Positions 1 through 11,310 of a stretch of DNA of 64,000 nt are shown here, piece after piece; the stretch's first letter is position 1, and each line of letters opens with the position of its first letter. The notes under the pieces are model-generated. The model searched no databases. It was given only the letters and a program-made list of their open reading frames with translations, and was not told where the DNA came from. The stretch spans positions 47,475,761-47,539,760 of the forward strand of contig NC_081554.1 in the NCBI RefSeq assembly GCF_963082655.1, given 5' to 3'. The DNA comes from Stomoxys calcitrans (Eukaryota; Arthropoda; Insecta; Diptera; Muscidae). The position numbers were made by a program, and so were the translations under genes.

Positions 1-121
1 GCTAAAATTAACAGCTGATAACTAACAGAAGAAAGAATGCAATTACAGAGTCACAAGCTGTGAAAAAATTTGTCAACGCCGACTATGTGAAAAATCCGCA
101 ATTACTTTTTGGGCAACCCAA
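1..121 (+). mobile_element. mariner-type MITE, right part, cut by window edge
   Basis: The segment matches the right half of four further copies in this window (33892, 51278, 61733 and, rearranged, 59617). It ends in the inverted terminus GGGCAACCCAA followed by TA at 122-123, the mariner/Tc1 target duplication. Full copies are 237 bp with about 32-bp terminal inverted repeats starting TTGGGTTGCCC. The element is non-autonomous and its left half lies outside the window. Confidence 0.85.
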
Positions 122-690
122 TATTTGTAAAATAAGCGAATGAATGTATTCACACTTTATCAGCAAACCCCTATTAATTTGGACATGTTAAACAAAAGAC
201 TTAGGAAACAGACTTTTTATAGATTTCCTGAACGAATTTGGTTAAATTTTACAAATAAATGTTCACCAAAGCTCAAGCTGGATTTTCTGGTAAATTTTGT
301 ATTTTTGATGGAGTCACAAATTATGATCCATACCTCCTCTACGATGCATAGTTTAAGAGATGCAGCTAGTTTAAAGTTTTCACACTGAAACATCGATTTT
401 GGATGGATTTTCGAATCAAAATTTTTAATTTTTGATGGAGTTACGAATTAAGGCCCATTTCTCTCTAGGGCGTATGGTTTTGGAGATACAGACATTTTTA
501 TGTTTTCATGCTGAAAATTAAATTTTTAATGGATTTTTGAATAAATTTTAAATTTTTGTTGAAGTCACGAATTCAGGCCCATTTCCCTCGCATCTCCTTA
601 GGAGATACAGCCATTTTAAGTTTTTCAAGCGAAATTTCGATTTTAATTGGATTTTGGATGGAGTCACGAATTAAGACCCATTGGTTTTTT
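122..690. repeat. Degenerate tandem repeat, about 120-bp unit
   Basis: The phrase GATGGAGT(C/T)ACGAATTA recurs near 308, 434, 558 (as GAAGTCACGAATT) and 657, giving about four imperfect units of roughly 120 bp. Each unit also carries a GGCCCATTTC block and an A/T-rich spacer. A reverse-oriented fragment lies near 38350-38470. No gene or transposase is visible. The class is unknown. Confidence 0.55.
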
Positions 691-835
691 ATGGGAACTA
701 CAATATATCAGGTTATAGAACGATTTGGACCGTACGTGGCACAGTTGCTGGAAGTCAACAAAACACGACATGTTAAATTTCGGCCACATCGGACTAAAAT
801 TGCAGCTTGTAAGGGCTCAATATATATACTTATGG
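691..835 (-). mobile_element. DINE-like element fragment (central unit)
   Basis: One copy of the central DINE unit: ATATATCAGGTTATAGA, then a GGCACAGTTGCTGGAAGT block, then the AAATTTCGGCCACATCGGACT block. It is joined near 820-870 to a short version of the element's opposite end. Orientation is given relative to the full-length copy at 39439-40470. Decayed and not coding. Confidence 0.6.
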
Positions 836-1039
836 AGTCTTATGACGAATATTTCGAGGCTGCGGAGTCTTACCCTCGACTTCGACCCCGGTTCGGAGTG
901 TAAGTCGGAGTCGGAATATGAAGCCGGAGTCGGAGAGCGGTTCGGAGTCGGGGCTAACGTGCTCCGAACCAAACTCCTTCTCCAGCTCAATAGTCCTCCT
1001 TCGATTTCGGCCTCAAAAACACCAGTCGTCTCCACAGCC

Positions 1040-1300
1040 CTGCTCCCATCCCATGGTGGTGGGTATAAAAATGAGTTCTTATTTGTTTGTCGGCTTGTTT
1101 GTTTGTGTGTTCCGTATAGACTCAAAAAAGTCAGAACTGATTTTCTTGAAATGTTCACAGATGGGCATCATTTTTTGCTATCTCAAAGGGGGCGGACCTT
1201 CCCCCTTACCATAATTTTCAGTAACACCGGATCTCGGAGTAGGTAGAGCGATTGAAGCGAAATTTTTTATGCTCTCTTATATTACCCTTAGAATAACTAG
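1040..1300 (+). repeat. Helitron-like minisatellite family, 5' leader fragment
   Basis: This starts at a DINE terminus (ATGGTGGTGGGTATAAAAA) and continues into TTCCGTATAGACTCAAAAA, GGGGGCGGACC and CCCTTACC. The same leader occurs at 3925-4170. The proposed Helitron affiliation rests only on the 3' end of the better copy at 24.07-25.61 kb. No coding capacity. Confidence 0.45.
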
Positions 1301-1980
1301 TAAAAAGGCGTTGGATACCCATCACCTCGGGTGTATATGTAAACCACCTTGAGTCATAATCCGGTGAAAAATGCATAGCTTATGCCCCATAGTAGCATTA
1401 TGGAAATATGGACCAATTTGGACCAAATTCGACATAGATATTGAGTGGTGTAATAAATACAAGTCATTGTTCAATTTTGTAGAACAAAATATTGGTGGTT
1501 TTGGTCGCCATATTCAAATATAGACCTATATGAACCATATACGACATGGATGTCGAAAAGCCTAACAAAAGTCACTGTGTCGGATTTCAGCGAAATCGGA
1601 TTAAAAATGAGCCTTTTATGGGGCCAAGACTTTAAACCGAGAGGCCGGTCTATATGGCAGCTGCATGCAAATCTGCACCAATCTGGGGCAAATTGAAGAG
1701 GGCTGTCGAAGGGCCTAACACAACTCACTGTCCCAAATTTCACTGGGCCCAAAACCTTATATCGAGAGATCGGTCTATGTGGCAGCTATATGCAAATCTG
1801 AACCGATCTGGGCCACATTGAAGAAGAATGTCGAGTGGCTTAACACAACTCACTGTCCCAAATTTCAGCAAAATCTGATAATAAAAGTGGATTTTATGGG
1901 CCCAAGACCCTTAATCATCGAATCGGTCTATATGAAAGATATATCAATATATGGTCCGATATAGCCCATCATCGAACATG
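1300..1980 (-). mobile_element. DINE-like element, subfamily 3, decayed
   Basis: The segment begins at a degraded AGTAAAAAGGCGTTGGATACCC terminus, comparable to the better preserved one at 46246. It then carries about four units of roughly 150 bp built on CGGTCTATATGGCAGCTATATG, GAACCGATCTGGGCC and TTTCAGC. The same subfamily occurs at 46246-47668 and 56588-57460. Non-coding. Confidence 0.65.
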
Positions 1981-3204
1981 ACAGCAATGGTGCATGAGTT
2001 TTTTTGTGCAATTAAGTTTCTTTCAGTGTACTACATCCAAAGAATTCCCTCTTAAACTCTCAACCTTATAGCACGTTTACATTAAAATTTTTATGATGTG
2101 GATTTAACTAAATCCAAAAACAAATCCTGTCCGTTTAAACTGCGTTTTTTGATGAGTGGAAGTGTCATACACAAGCATACATGCGTATACATGAATGTGA
2201 ATATCCCACACAACCATACCCAATTCCTGAAACAGTTGCATATTTTGGTACTTTTAATGATTATTCAGCCTTGAAATCGGGTTTATTTGGGATTTAAAAA
2301 TAAAACCTGCATAAATTGGATTTATTTTTGTCTGGTAAAACACATAAAAAAACACAGGATTTAACACTTAAATCTCGAAATGGCCATAAATACGGATTTA
2401 GTGGCTAAAGTAATCGAACTTTTAATGTACTACGTATTTTGGCTTCAATGTGCTTCATTGATTTTAATTGACCACTATAAAGAGAAAAGCCAATAACTAT
2501 TTATAACATAATCGCCCATGATTGGCGTTGATTTATTTTTGCTATAATTAATCTACCTGCTTGCATGTGTACTAATAAATCTTTGAAATAGCCAAAGTTA
2601 TAGAATAACTATAAACTCAACCCCAACCCAGAGTATACCAGCACCATATTCGCCAAGAATGAAAGCTATATAGCCTAAGGCATAGATTTGCTACCTATGG
2701 ATGAATACTGGGGATTATGTCATTGAATGGCGTAACTTCCCCAGCCAAAAAATCAAATAAAAAATCTATCCAATATTAAAAACAGGTTGCTTGAATTTTG
2801 GATTTTACTTCAATCCTAATGGTAACAATGATGTGTTCTCAATGTGTTCCCATTAACCCTTTAGGAATAACCCATATAGAATATACAAAAGCTTCTACGA
2901 TATTAGCCTTCTTTACGATGGAATCAAAGAAAACACACAAAAAAAAACACACACACAAATTCAAAAGCCCCAAGCCACTAAAGATTGTGCTAAAATTATA
3001 TAACTATTAATTTTTGTTTGTTATGTCTTTTCCTAATTAATCGTTTTGTGTATATAGCCAAAAATTTATGTTTTTCTCTTGCTGAGTGTTTCTTGTGGAA
3101 GCCTTCCAGCATAAGGCAAGTAAAAGCGTGTTAACTTCGACTGTAACGAATCATAAATAACCTACACCATGGACCACATTCTTTGAATGACTTTTGCAAT
3201 TATT
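1981..3204. other. AT-rich stretch without recognisable gene
   Basis: Apparently single-copy, AT-rich sequence. I see no splice-flanked open frame, no RNA gene and no known transposon end. It contains short CA/CATA runs and an A-rich run near 2936-2960. Confidence 0.4.
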
Positions 3205-3450
3205 TAGGAGATAGATGGACCGTACTTGTCATGACTATTATACCACAAAAACTTCAGTGAGTTAATTGCGCCCCGTAGTGTCACGACCCATAGTGGGCCA
3301 AACGGCAAACAAATTGGAAATAAGTCTGCAAATTTTTGTCTGTTGACCTTCGCGGTACAAAATGTTTCAGACGTTTGTAGAGAAGGACAAAGGCTTTCAG
3401 GAAAGTGCTGCTGTAGCTCCATATCTTTAACACAGGGTGAGATAAAGGGT
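3205..3450. mobile_element. Relic of the CACAGTGGG-terminus DNA element
   Basis: Phrases such as ATAGTGGGCCAAACGGC, GTCTGCAAATTTTTGTCTGTTGACC and GGACAAAGGCTTTCAGGAAA match the element interrupted at 54652-54733 and 55803-55887. Both termini are degraded here. No transposase is visible. Confidence 0.45.
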
Positions 3451-3474
3451 GGCAAAGTCGACCACTTTTGACTT

Positions 3475-3931
3475 CTCAAATCGGATAGGAATTGCGCCCT
3501 CTACAGGCTCAAGAAGTCAAGACCCCAGATCAGTTTATATGACAGCTATATCAGGTTATGAACCGATTTCAACCATACTTAGCGCAGTTGTTGCAAATTA
3601 TAAAAAAACAAGTCATGCTTGCAGCCAAAATCTGATAAGAATTGCACCCTCTAGTGGCTTAAGAAGTCAAGACATGGACCGATATGACCCATTTATAATC
3701 CCAACCGACCTACACTTCTAAGAAGTATTTGTGCAAAATTTCAAGCGGCTAGTTTTACTCCTTCGAAAGTTAGCGTGCTTTCGACAGACAGACAGACATG
3801 GCTAGATCGACTTAAAATGTCATGACGATCAAGAATACATAAACTTTCTGGGTCTCAGATGAATATGTCGAGGAGTTATAAACAGAACGACGAAATTAGT
3901 ATACCCCCATCATATGGTGGCGGGTATATAA
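3475..3931 (-). mobile_element. DINE-like element, partial
   Basis: Contains two central units (GCGCCCTCTACAGGCTCAAGAAGTCAA type), then the GACAGACAGACAGACATGGCTAGATCGAC microsatellite block, then the ATGGTGGCGGGTATATA terminus. In the orientation of the full copy at 39439-40470 this is a minus-strand copy lacking its hairpin end. A related minisatellite repeat follows directly. Confidence 0.75.
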
Positions 3932-5560
3932 ATGAATTGGTATTGGCTTGTTTGTTTATATGTTCCGTATAGACTCAAAAACGGCTGAACCGATTTCTTG
4001 AATTTTTCACATATGATGCAGAATGGTCCCGTGGTGTAAAAGGGTTACTTAATTTAAGGGGGCGGACTCTCCCCCTTACCCTAATTTTCAGTAGCTCCAT
4101 ATTTCGGAGATGGGTGGTGCGATTTAAAAGAAATTTTGTTTTTTTTCTATCATTATAACCTAACACCCAAAGATTGGTATCCAAATTATGGGTCAGGTGC
4201 CTAAGGGAACTGCCCTACAGCAGAAACCCACGAAATATACATATAGACCAATCACGGCAATATGGGGTTCAAATAACAAGTATTTAAGAGTAGAAAACGA
4301 ATTAGGTATCCAATTTTGGGAATAAATGTTGGAAGAACCGCTCCAACCCCAAAAAAACCCCAGATCGGATGTATTTACCGAGCATGGCAATATGGGGCTC
4401 AAATTAAAGGTATTTGGCTGTACAGCATGAAATTGATACTCACTCTCTGGGGGTCAATCGACCCCACCCCTAAAACACCCCCAAAACAGGATTTGTTTAC
4501 AGACCATGGCAATATGGGACTTAAATGAAAAATGTTTTTCAGAGGGGAGAACGAATCTGATCTTTTTTCAGGGTCAAGATTCTCTTTGACCGCCCTAAAA
4601 CAAACTCCCCCCCGCCATTTGTATTAGGCTGTACAGCATGAAATTGATACTCACTCTCTGGGGGTCAATCCACCCCACCCCTAAAACAACCCCAAAACAG
4701 GATTTGTTTACAGACCATGGCAATATGGGACAATATTTCAGCGTGGAGAAGGCATCTGATCTTTCTTCAGGGTCAAGATTCTCATTGACCGCCCTAAAAC
4801 AAATCGCCCACCCCTCCCCCCCCGTCCCCACCCACTCCTGCCAAACCGGACATACTACGAAAAAATAGGAGGGGAGCACGAATCTGATATTAACATTCGT
4901 GACGAAGTGTGTAGGGGCCGGTCTACTATCATAACACCCTCCAAATAGGACTTACTAGATGGCCTTGACATAATGGGACTCATAAAAAATCGTGCTGTAG
5001 CACCATGCTGAATTTATGTCAGGGTTCGCCCCCTAAACTCCCTTCAAATCGGCCATATTTGGGAACTATGGCAATAGGGGGAACAAATAATGGCTATTTT
5101 ATAGTAGAAAACAAATTTGATATCCAATTTTGAGGCCAAGTGTTTGGGGGTCATCTCACCCCATAAACTTCCTCTTAACAAATGGCAACTGGGGCTCAAA
5201 TAAAAAGAATTTGAGAGTAGAGCAGGGCTTAGTGCATAGGTGAGCCATACCCTACAGACCCCTTAAACTGGACATATTTGTGGACTATGGCAAAAACAGA
5301 CTCAAATCTGATATCTGTTTTATGGTCAAGGGTTTCAGGGACGCCTCACCTCATAAACTCCCCCTAAACCAAACATGTCTACCAACTATGGCAGTACGTA
5401 GCTCAAATGTGGTTTTTGGGGTATAGAGTATAAATCTGATGTCCACTTTCGGGGCAAAGGGTTTGGCTACTACAATTCACGACCAAAACTAAGAGAGTGA
5501 AGTAGATCTAACAACAAAACTTTAATGGGTGGACCCTCGGCTTACCCTATTTTCAAAAAC
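3932..5560 (+). repeat. Helitron-like minisatellite array, copy 1
   Basis: An array of imperfect units carrying CAATATGGGRCTCAAAT, AAAGGTATTT, GAGTAGAAAACGAATCTGAT and a C-rich CCGCCCCACCCC block. A 211-bp internal duplication is visible: GGCTGTACAGCATGAAATTG begins at 4416 and again at 4627. The open frames in it are incidental. The same family lies at 1040-1300, 24068-25612 and 45650-46000. Confidence 0.6.
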
Positions 5561-5599
5561 GCCAGACCTCGAAGATGGGTCAAGGGATTTAAGTGAAAT

Positions 5600-6147
5600 T
5601 TGGGTTGTTTATAATAACTCAAAAACACAAAATTTGGTAGAGGCTCAAGAAGTCAAGACTCAAGCTCGGTTTATATGGCAGCTATATCAGGTTATGGACC
5701 GATTTGAACCATATTTAGCACACTTATTGGATATCATAACAAAACACGTCGTGCAAAATTTCATTTCAATCGGATAAGAATTGCGCACTCTAGAGGCTCA
5801 AGGAGTCAAGACCCAAGATCGGTTTATATGGCAGCTATATCAAAACATGGACCGTTATGGCCCATTTACAATACCAACCGACCTACACTAATAAGAAGTA
5901 TTTGTGCAAAATTTCAAGCGGCTAGCTTTACTCCTTCGGAAGTTAGCGTGCTTTCGACAGACAGACGGACGGACGGACAGACGGACCCATGTCCGTCCGT
6001 CTGTCCGTGCGTCTAGATCGACATAAAATATCACGACCATCAAAAATATATATACTTTATGGGGTCTCAGACGAATATTTCGAGTAGTTACAAACAGAAT
6101 GACGAAATTAGTATACCCCCCCTCCTATGGTGTAGGGGTATTAAAAA
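5600..6147 (-). mobile_element. DINE-like element with hairpin microsatellite core
   Basis: Two 153-bp-type units are followed by the core microsatellite and the terminal block ending in a GGGTATTAAAAA remnant. The core is unusual. At about 5959-6012 a run of GGAC/AGAC units is followed by CCCATGTCCGTCCGTC, an inverted copy, so this stretch can fold into a hairpin. The element's other end is missing. Confidence 0.75.
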
Positions 6148-6149
6148 AG

Positions 6150-6837
6150 CGAAAATTTTAAATTATTGTTAAAAAATATGGGCCGGTTTATAGATTTGAT
6201 GACATTAATTTAACATCATTTTTTATATGGTGCCTATGAATTTTAGGCATGTTTCGTTTCTTTTGTACTTCTTTGTATTTGGTGTCACCATGGATTTGTT
6301 TTGAGGTAAATTGATTGTTTTGTAAACATGTTTTCATTCGTTTGTTTCTTCTTCTAACAAAAAAAAATTAACATATTTATGAACTTCTTCATAAATGCCA
6401 TGCTACTTTGTGGTCTTCAAAATTCACAAGTTTCGCGTGTGTCATCTTCTCAAGAAGGAAGGTAATCGATTGCCAATGGTATTTGTGGAAGTGCCGTTTA
6501 AATTTGTCATCAAATGTAGTGACTAACTTATGGCATGCTTAAAGACATTACCGCACGTATAAAAGTGCCAAATAAATTTAGTTGTAAACAACTTTACAAA
6601 CGAATGCTTCTGGCTTCTTGGTAACATGTGTTAGAACCTGGCATCATGTGTTAAACATCTAGAAGTTGTTTTGTTTCTTAAGTCTAGACATGATAAAATA
6701 TTTATTTATCGCTTTAATAAGGCAGAAATTAGAATTGTCTGTTCCGGTTTTTGGGATGCTATTGCGAAAAATTTTAAAAGGTAATGATTTTTGGCATACA
6801 GAATAAAATCACCATAAAATTTCTCTCTACGATGGCA
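6150..6837. other. AT-rich stretch without recognisable gene
   Basis: Apparently single-copy DNA. No coding exon or transposon end was recognised. It holds one loose match (TTTCTTAAGTCTAG near 6670) to the recurring CTTAAGTC motif described at 15176. Confidence 0.4.
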
Positions 6838-7335
6838 CAGGGAGAGGCGAGGAAGAATAGGCTATAGAACATCTGCTGTGTGTGTGTGTCCGGCACTAGC
6901 AGTCACAAGGAGTTCCACTTTAGGTTCTCATTTCTTAGATAACTTGTCTCATTTAGCGGATGATGAGCTGGATGGGAGCCTTAATGGTGGGAGCTAGAAG
7001 GCATCCTCCTTTTACCTCCTGTGTCTGTGCTTTCACAATGCTCCATAATGTCTATGTGAGTCTTATGGCAGACTGCCACTTAAACCTAACCTAACCAGGG
7101 CATAAGGGAATATCCGTCTGTCAACTTTATCGAATACGATGATGAACTGGATGGGATGATAAACTGGATGGGAGCCTTAATGGTGGGAGCTAGAAGGGAT
7201 CCTCCTTTTACCTCCAGTGTCTGTGCTTTCACAATGGTCTATAATGTCTAAGTGAGTCTTATGGCAGACTGCCACTTAAACCTAACCTAACCAGGGCATA
7301 AGGGAATATCCGTCTGTCAACTTTATCGAATACGA
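6838..7335 (+). mobile_element. LINE-A 3' end, tandemly duplicated
   Basis: The forward strand carries the C-terminal tail of the LINE-A polymerase (TATAGAACATCTGCTGTGTG, then TCCACTTTAGGTTCTCATTTC). This corresponds to a peptide like IEHLLCVCPALAV, the cysteine/histidine motif near the end of such proteins. A 3' UTR ending in CCTAACCTAACC follows. The block containing GGAGCCTTAATGGTGGGAGC begins at 6975 and again at 7171, a 196-bp tandem duplication. The better preserved copy is on the minus strand at 40636-42360. The pieces are non-functional. Confidence 0.65.
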
Positions 7336-7504
7336 AAAACACGAAAAAAAACCTTTGCAGTATAAATTTTTTTAAGTTGAAGCGTAAGGAAGCACTTTGA
7401 AACATCCCCTTCAAACAGCAATACACTATCCCAGCAAGTTGAATAATTCTCTTCAAACAGCAATACACTATCCCTCTCCAACTGGTGTATCTAATTATGC
7501 TTAT

Positions 7505-8040
7505 GCGGTTGTTTTTATTCCCTCCACCATAAGATGGGGGTACACTAATCTAGTCATTCCTTTTGTAACACCTCGAAATATTGACCTACGACCCTATAAA
7601 GTATACATATTCTGGATCGTCTGGACATTCTGAGTCGATCTAGCTCTGTCCGTTCGTCTGTTTAAATCCCGATATTTTTTACTGATATAGGTCGTTGGGC
7701 ATTGCAAATGGGTCGTATCGGTTCAGATTTGGATATACTCCCCACATAAACCGATCCCCAGCTTTGATTCCTTGAGCCTTTAGGAACCTAATCCGTATTC
7801 GGCTGAACTTTGGAACAAAGACTTGTGTTATGACTTCCAGCATCTTTGTCAAGTACGATCTTAGTCGGTCTATAAACTGGCATAGCCACCATATAAACCA
7901 ATCTCCGGATTTGACTTCTTCAGCCTCGAGACTCCTAAATATTCTCCTGATTTGTTTGAAAATTGATCCTAAAACCTATCTATCTTATGACAACATAAGT
8001 GTCAAGCCTAGTTTCACATTCCGGCGAGAATATCAAAAAA
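7505..8040 (+). mobile_element. DINE-like element, 5' part
   Basis: Starts with CCCTCCACCATAAGATGGGGG, then ACACCTCGAAATATTGACC, then GACCCTATAAAGTATACATATTC and CTGTCCGTTCGTCTG, the expected order from the DINE 5' end. About two central units follow (CATATAAACCAATCTCC). It is degraded and lacks the hairpin 3' end. Confidence 0.7.
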
Positions 8041-8071
8041 AAAAATTGTTGAGCTTTGGTTATCCCTTTAC

Positions 8072-8176
8072 TAATGCTGGCTAAATTTGAGGGAAATCCT
8101 GTCATGTAAAAACTTCTCTAGCAAGTGGTGTCGCTATGCGGCACGCCGTTCGGACTCGGCATAAAAAAGGAGGCCC
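8072..8176 (+). mobile_element. SINE-1, 3' body fragment
   Basis: Matches the body of the tRNA-derived SINE at 53940-54249: AATGCTGGC, CATGTAAAAACTTCTC, GGCACGCCGTTCGGACTCGG and AAGGAGGCCC. The tRNA-like head is missing. Confidence 0.6.
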
Positions 8177-8664
8177 AGACAGACAGTCTTTAGTTTGAGC
8201 AAATCGCAGTGTACAGGACTCGGCATAATGTACGGAAATTTCACCAAAGAATCAAACACATCATTCTGGAGACAAAGAAGTAAAACTGGTACCAGGTACC
8301 GATAGTAAGCTTAGGAAATGGAAAAAAATATATTTTTCCAACAGAACAGAACCCTAAAGATGCTGCAGAGTGTACACTGCTTAATCAAAATGAGATCAAC
8401 GTAGGCAGTAACCATTAAGAACTACATAAGACTTGAGGCGGCACTCTGATAACAATCAAACATAGCCGTAACTCGGCTGAAAAACCGCAAGACAGAAGGA
8501 AGTTAACATCTGAACTATTTAAGAATAATCTGGCTGGAGGAACGCATATTCTTCACAAAAAAGAAGAGAGGGCAGTATACCCCCACTGAAAATTTGCCCA
8601 TAAACCCATTACCGACGAAAGGGTAGAAAAATACGCGAGAAATTCTAGCACGAGTTTGGAAAGA
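8177..8664. other. Unassigned stretch between transposon fragments
   Basis: No recognisable gene. A short second copy of GGACTCGGCATAATG near 8217 hints at SINE-1 rearrangement. The rest is unrecognised. Confidence 0.3.
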
Positions 8665-9650
8665 GGTGTTGAACTTCAAATCCAACATTTTGGAAAGGAC
8701 CAGAAAGGCAACTCTGGTCCTATACACCTGCAAGAGAGCCATTGGCAAAAGTTAGAGGTTTGAACCGCGCGTCATGCATTGGGTATCGCATACTGTAGTT
8801 GTCAGACCTATAATGCTATATGGTGTTGTGGCCTGGTGGACGGTGCTTCAAAAGTCCACCTACTGTTCAATACTTAACCGAATCCAAAGGGTGGCTTGTT
8901 TGAGCATCACAGTCGCACTTAGTACGACACCATTTGATACACTGAACTTAATGCTATATCTTATGCCTCTGGACATTGTGGCTAGACAAATTGCTGCGAC
9001 CACATCCATGAGGTTAAGGGAACTTTCTCATTGGTCATGTGGCGGCTACGGACACTGTGTTATCCGTGATACAATATCCGATGTTTCAGGCAGTGTCGAT
9101 AACACCCTACCTGAGCCGTGTTTTGAAAAAAAAGTAATGTACCATTATATCTGATAGAGCCGATTGGAACGCCTCCAAACTAAATGACCAGGTGGGCTTT
9201 GGGGTTTACTCTAAACATCGAAAACTGGCCATATCGAAAAGGTTACCCGACCACTGCAGTGTGTATCAAGCGGAAATCCTTGCAATTAAGGAAGTGGTGG
9301 AATGGCTAAAAAACTTCTCAGACAGTCAGGCAGCCATTAAATCCCTGGCAAACGTATTTCTGAACACAAAAACAGCCCTCGACTGTCGCAGATATCTCAA
9401 CAAAATGGCTGAACAGTTCAAAATTCACCTGTTCTGGGTGCCGGGCCACAGAGATATCCCAGGGAATTGTAAACAGGACGAGCTTGCGAGACTAGCAACT
9501 ACCCAACACTTTCCAGGGATACTGGAATCTGTGGATATGCCTCTAGCGACATATTAGCTAAGTTTTCAGGACCAGGCCCGAAGGACAACGAATGATAGAT
9601 GGTCACAAAGAGGGAGCTTTGAGCATTCCCAAATCTAGACTTGAAGAGGA
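8665..9650 (+). pseudogene. LINE-A polymerase fragment (end of RT plus RNase H)
   Basis: Three pieces in different frames rebuild a non-LTR retrotransposon polymerase, which would copy element RNA into the genome at a nick. The first piece (about 8665-8770) has NFKSNILERTRKATL. The second (8774-9154) has VVVRPIMLYGVVAWW and RIQRVACLSITVAL, typical of the region after the RT palm. The third (9192-9557) is RNase H-like, with GFGVYSKHRKLAISKRLPDH, YQAEILAIKEVVEWL and VPGHRDIPGNCKQDELARL. Frameshifts, stops and loss of the RT catalytic core show it is dead. The RNase H domain suggests the I/LOA side of the non-LTR elements; the exact clade is an inference. It joins directly to a LINE-B fragment near 9655. 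Confidence 0.8.
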
Positions 9651-9654
9651 CGGA

Positions 9655-11100
9655 TCCGGACTGAGGAGGGATTTGAAACTGTTTGCTACGCAGACGATGT
9701 TATTATACTTGTAAGAGTTAAATATCCGAACCAGCTATACAGAAGGGCCGAAAGGCTCTTGCAGATGGCATTATACTGGGCTAGACCCAAGAGTCTCAAT
9801 GATAACCCAGAGAAGACTGAAATCTGCCTCTTCATGAGAATGATAAAGGTGAGCCAACTTGACGCTCTTCATTTCCTCACTATAACGATTTCGACAAGGT
9901 CAAATACTTAGAAGTGATCTTGAACAAGAAGTGTCACATTCAGGAGCGTACTGAGAAGGCTCACAGATGTTGGGCACTTTGTAGACGGGCCGTAGTCTCG
10001 AAATGGGGATTGAATCCGAAGATAGTTCACTGGCTCTACAGGCCCGTGATAAGACCAATAATTACTTACGCCTCAGTAGTTTAGTGGCCTGCGATGGAGA
10101 AAAATGAAACCTAAGGACCATACAACAGGTTCAGAGAACATGTTGTCTTCGCATAGGCAGAGCGATGAGGACCACGCCCACTAGTGCAGTGGAGATTATT
10201 CTAGATATCCGACCCAATGACATACATATTAAGTGTGAGGCAGCCACTGCGGCTATGAGACTTAAGGCTATGTGAGAATGGATTGAGGATAGAAGCAGGT
10301 AATACCATCGCAGTATAGACAACGCGACGATAGGAAACCTGAAAGAAATGGAAGAGGTTTCCGATCGGATACCTGAGACGACACTTGAGGTTGAGTGCGA
10401 AGCCTTGCTGCCAGCTGCACAATCGTGGATAGGCGGAACCCTAGTATTGTCATTGATTGATCATGCTTCACATATGGATCATAGCTAAAGGGCAGCGTGG
10501 GCCTGGGGGTCAAAATTGAGAAACCAGGGACTGAGATGTATTTTAGACTGCCTGACCATAATAAGGCGCAGATCCGGGCGATCACGGAATGCGTGAGGCG
10601 GTGTGGTGCTAACGCGGGGACGTCGAGTGTGGACATCTTTATGGTCAGTAAACTGGTCATAAGGGCAATTAAAAACAGGACGGTAAGGTCACGAACTGTC
10701 TTGCAGTGTAAGAAGGAGCTCAACGCCTTCTCTCAGGACGGCACGATTCGCATTGTTTGGTTAGCGGGTCACAGTGGAATGAGGGTCAATGAACGAGCAA
10801 ACGATTTGGCCATGAAGGTCAGAGGACTGCTGTCAGTAAACATGGTTAACCCGGAGATTGAGCTTAGGGCGTGGGTGAGGAACACGCATGTACCACTGTG
10901 AAACAGCGAAACGGAGAATAGGATGACGAAAATCCTATGAGAAAATCCACTTCGTGAGAAGAAGCGGCTATTAATGAAATGAAATAAGAAGGAGGTCAGT
11001 ATAGCTTTTGGTATCATAGCCGGACACATAGGACTACGAGCTCATTCATACAGAATTGGTGCGGCAAGCGATAGCAGGTGTAGGGAGGTATGGATGAGAC
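9655..11100 (+). pseudogene. LINE-B polymerase fragment (RT box, RNase H)
   Basis: The segment enters at the RT catalytic box (CYADDVIILV near 9690) and runs through WARPKSLNDNPEKTEICLF, HIQERTEKAHRCWALCRRAV and TIQQVQRTCCLRIGRAM. After several frame changes comes an RNase H-like stretch at 10497-10901: FRLPDHNKAQIRAITECV, VDIFMVSKLVIRAI and IVWLAGHSGMRVNERANDLA. Minus-strand relatives lie at 35250-37915 and 42365-44255. Stops and frameshifts make it a pseudogene. The visible YADD is intact, so decay is mainly through frame disruption and 5' truncation. The next element (CACAGTGGGA) inserted at 11105. Confidence 0.8.
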
Positions 11101-11310
11101 ATTGCACAGTGGGATAGAAACAAAAAAAGCTTTTAAAAAATATGCCATTTGACAACGGATAGACATAACTCTTCGAAATGGTTAAAGTCGAGACGTTATC
11201 GAGATCATGAGCAAAATTTCAAGGCCGCATGTGGTCTGAGCGCCTCTTGACAGGGCCCTTAAGTTGTTCAGCTCGGCATGAGTTATATCTATCCGTTCTC
11301 ATATGACATA

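Noticed and set aside
817..1246. Overlapping frames of 113-173 residues on both strands near 0.7-1.2 kb
   Set aside because: They run across junctions of DINE and minisatellite fragments, with low-complexity serine/glutamate-rich stretches. No family resemblance.
8177..8664. LTR retrotransposon remnant
   Set aside because: No paired LTRs, primer-binding site, protease or integrase motif could be seen.
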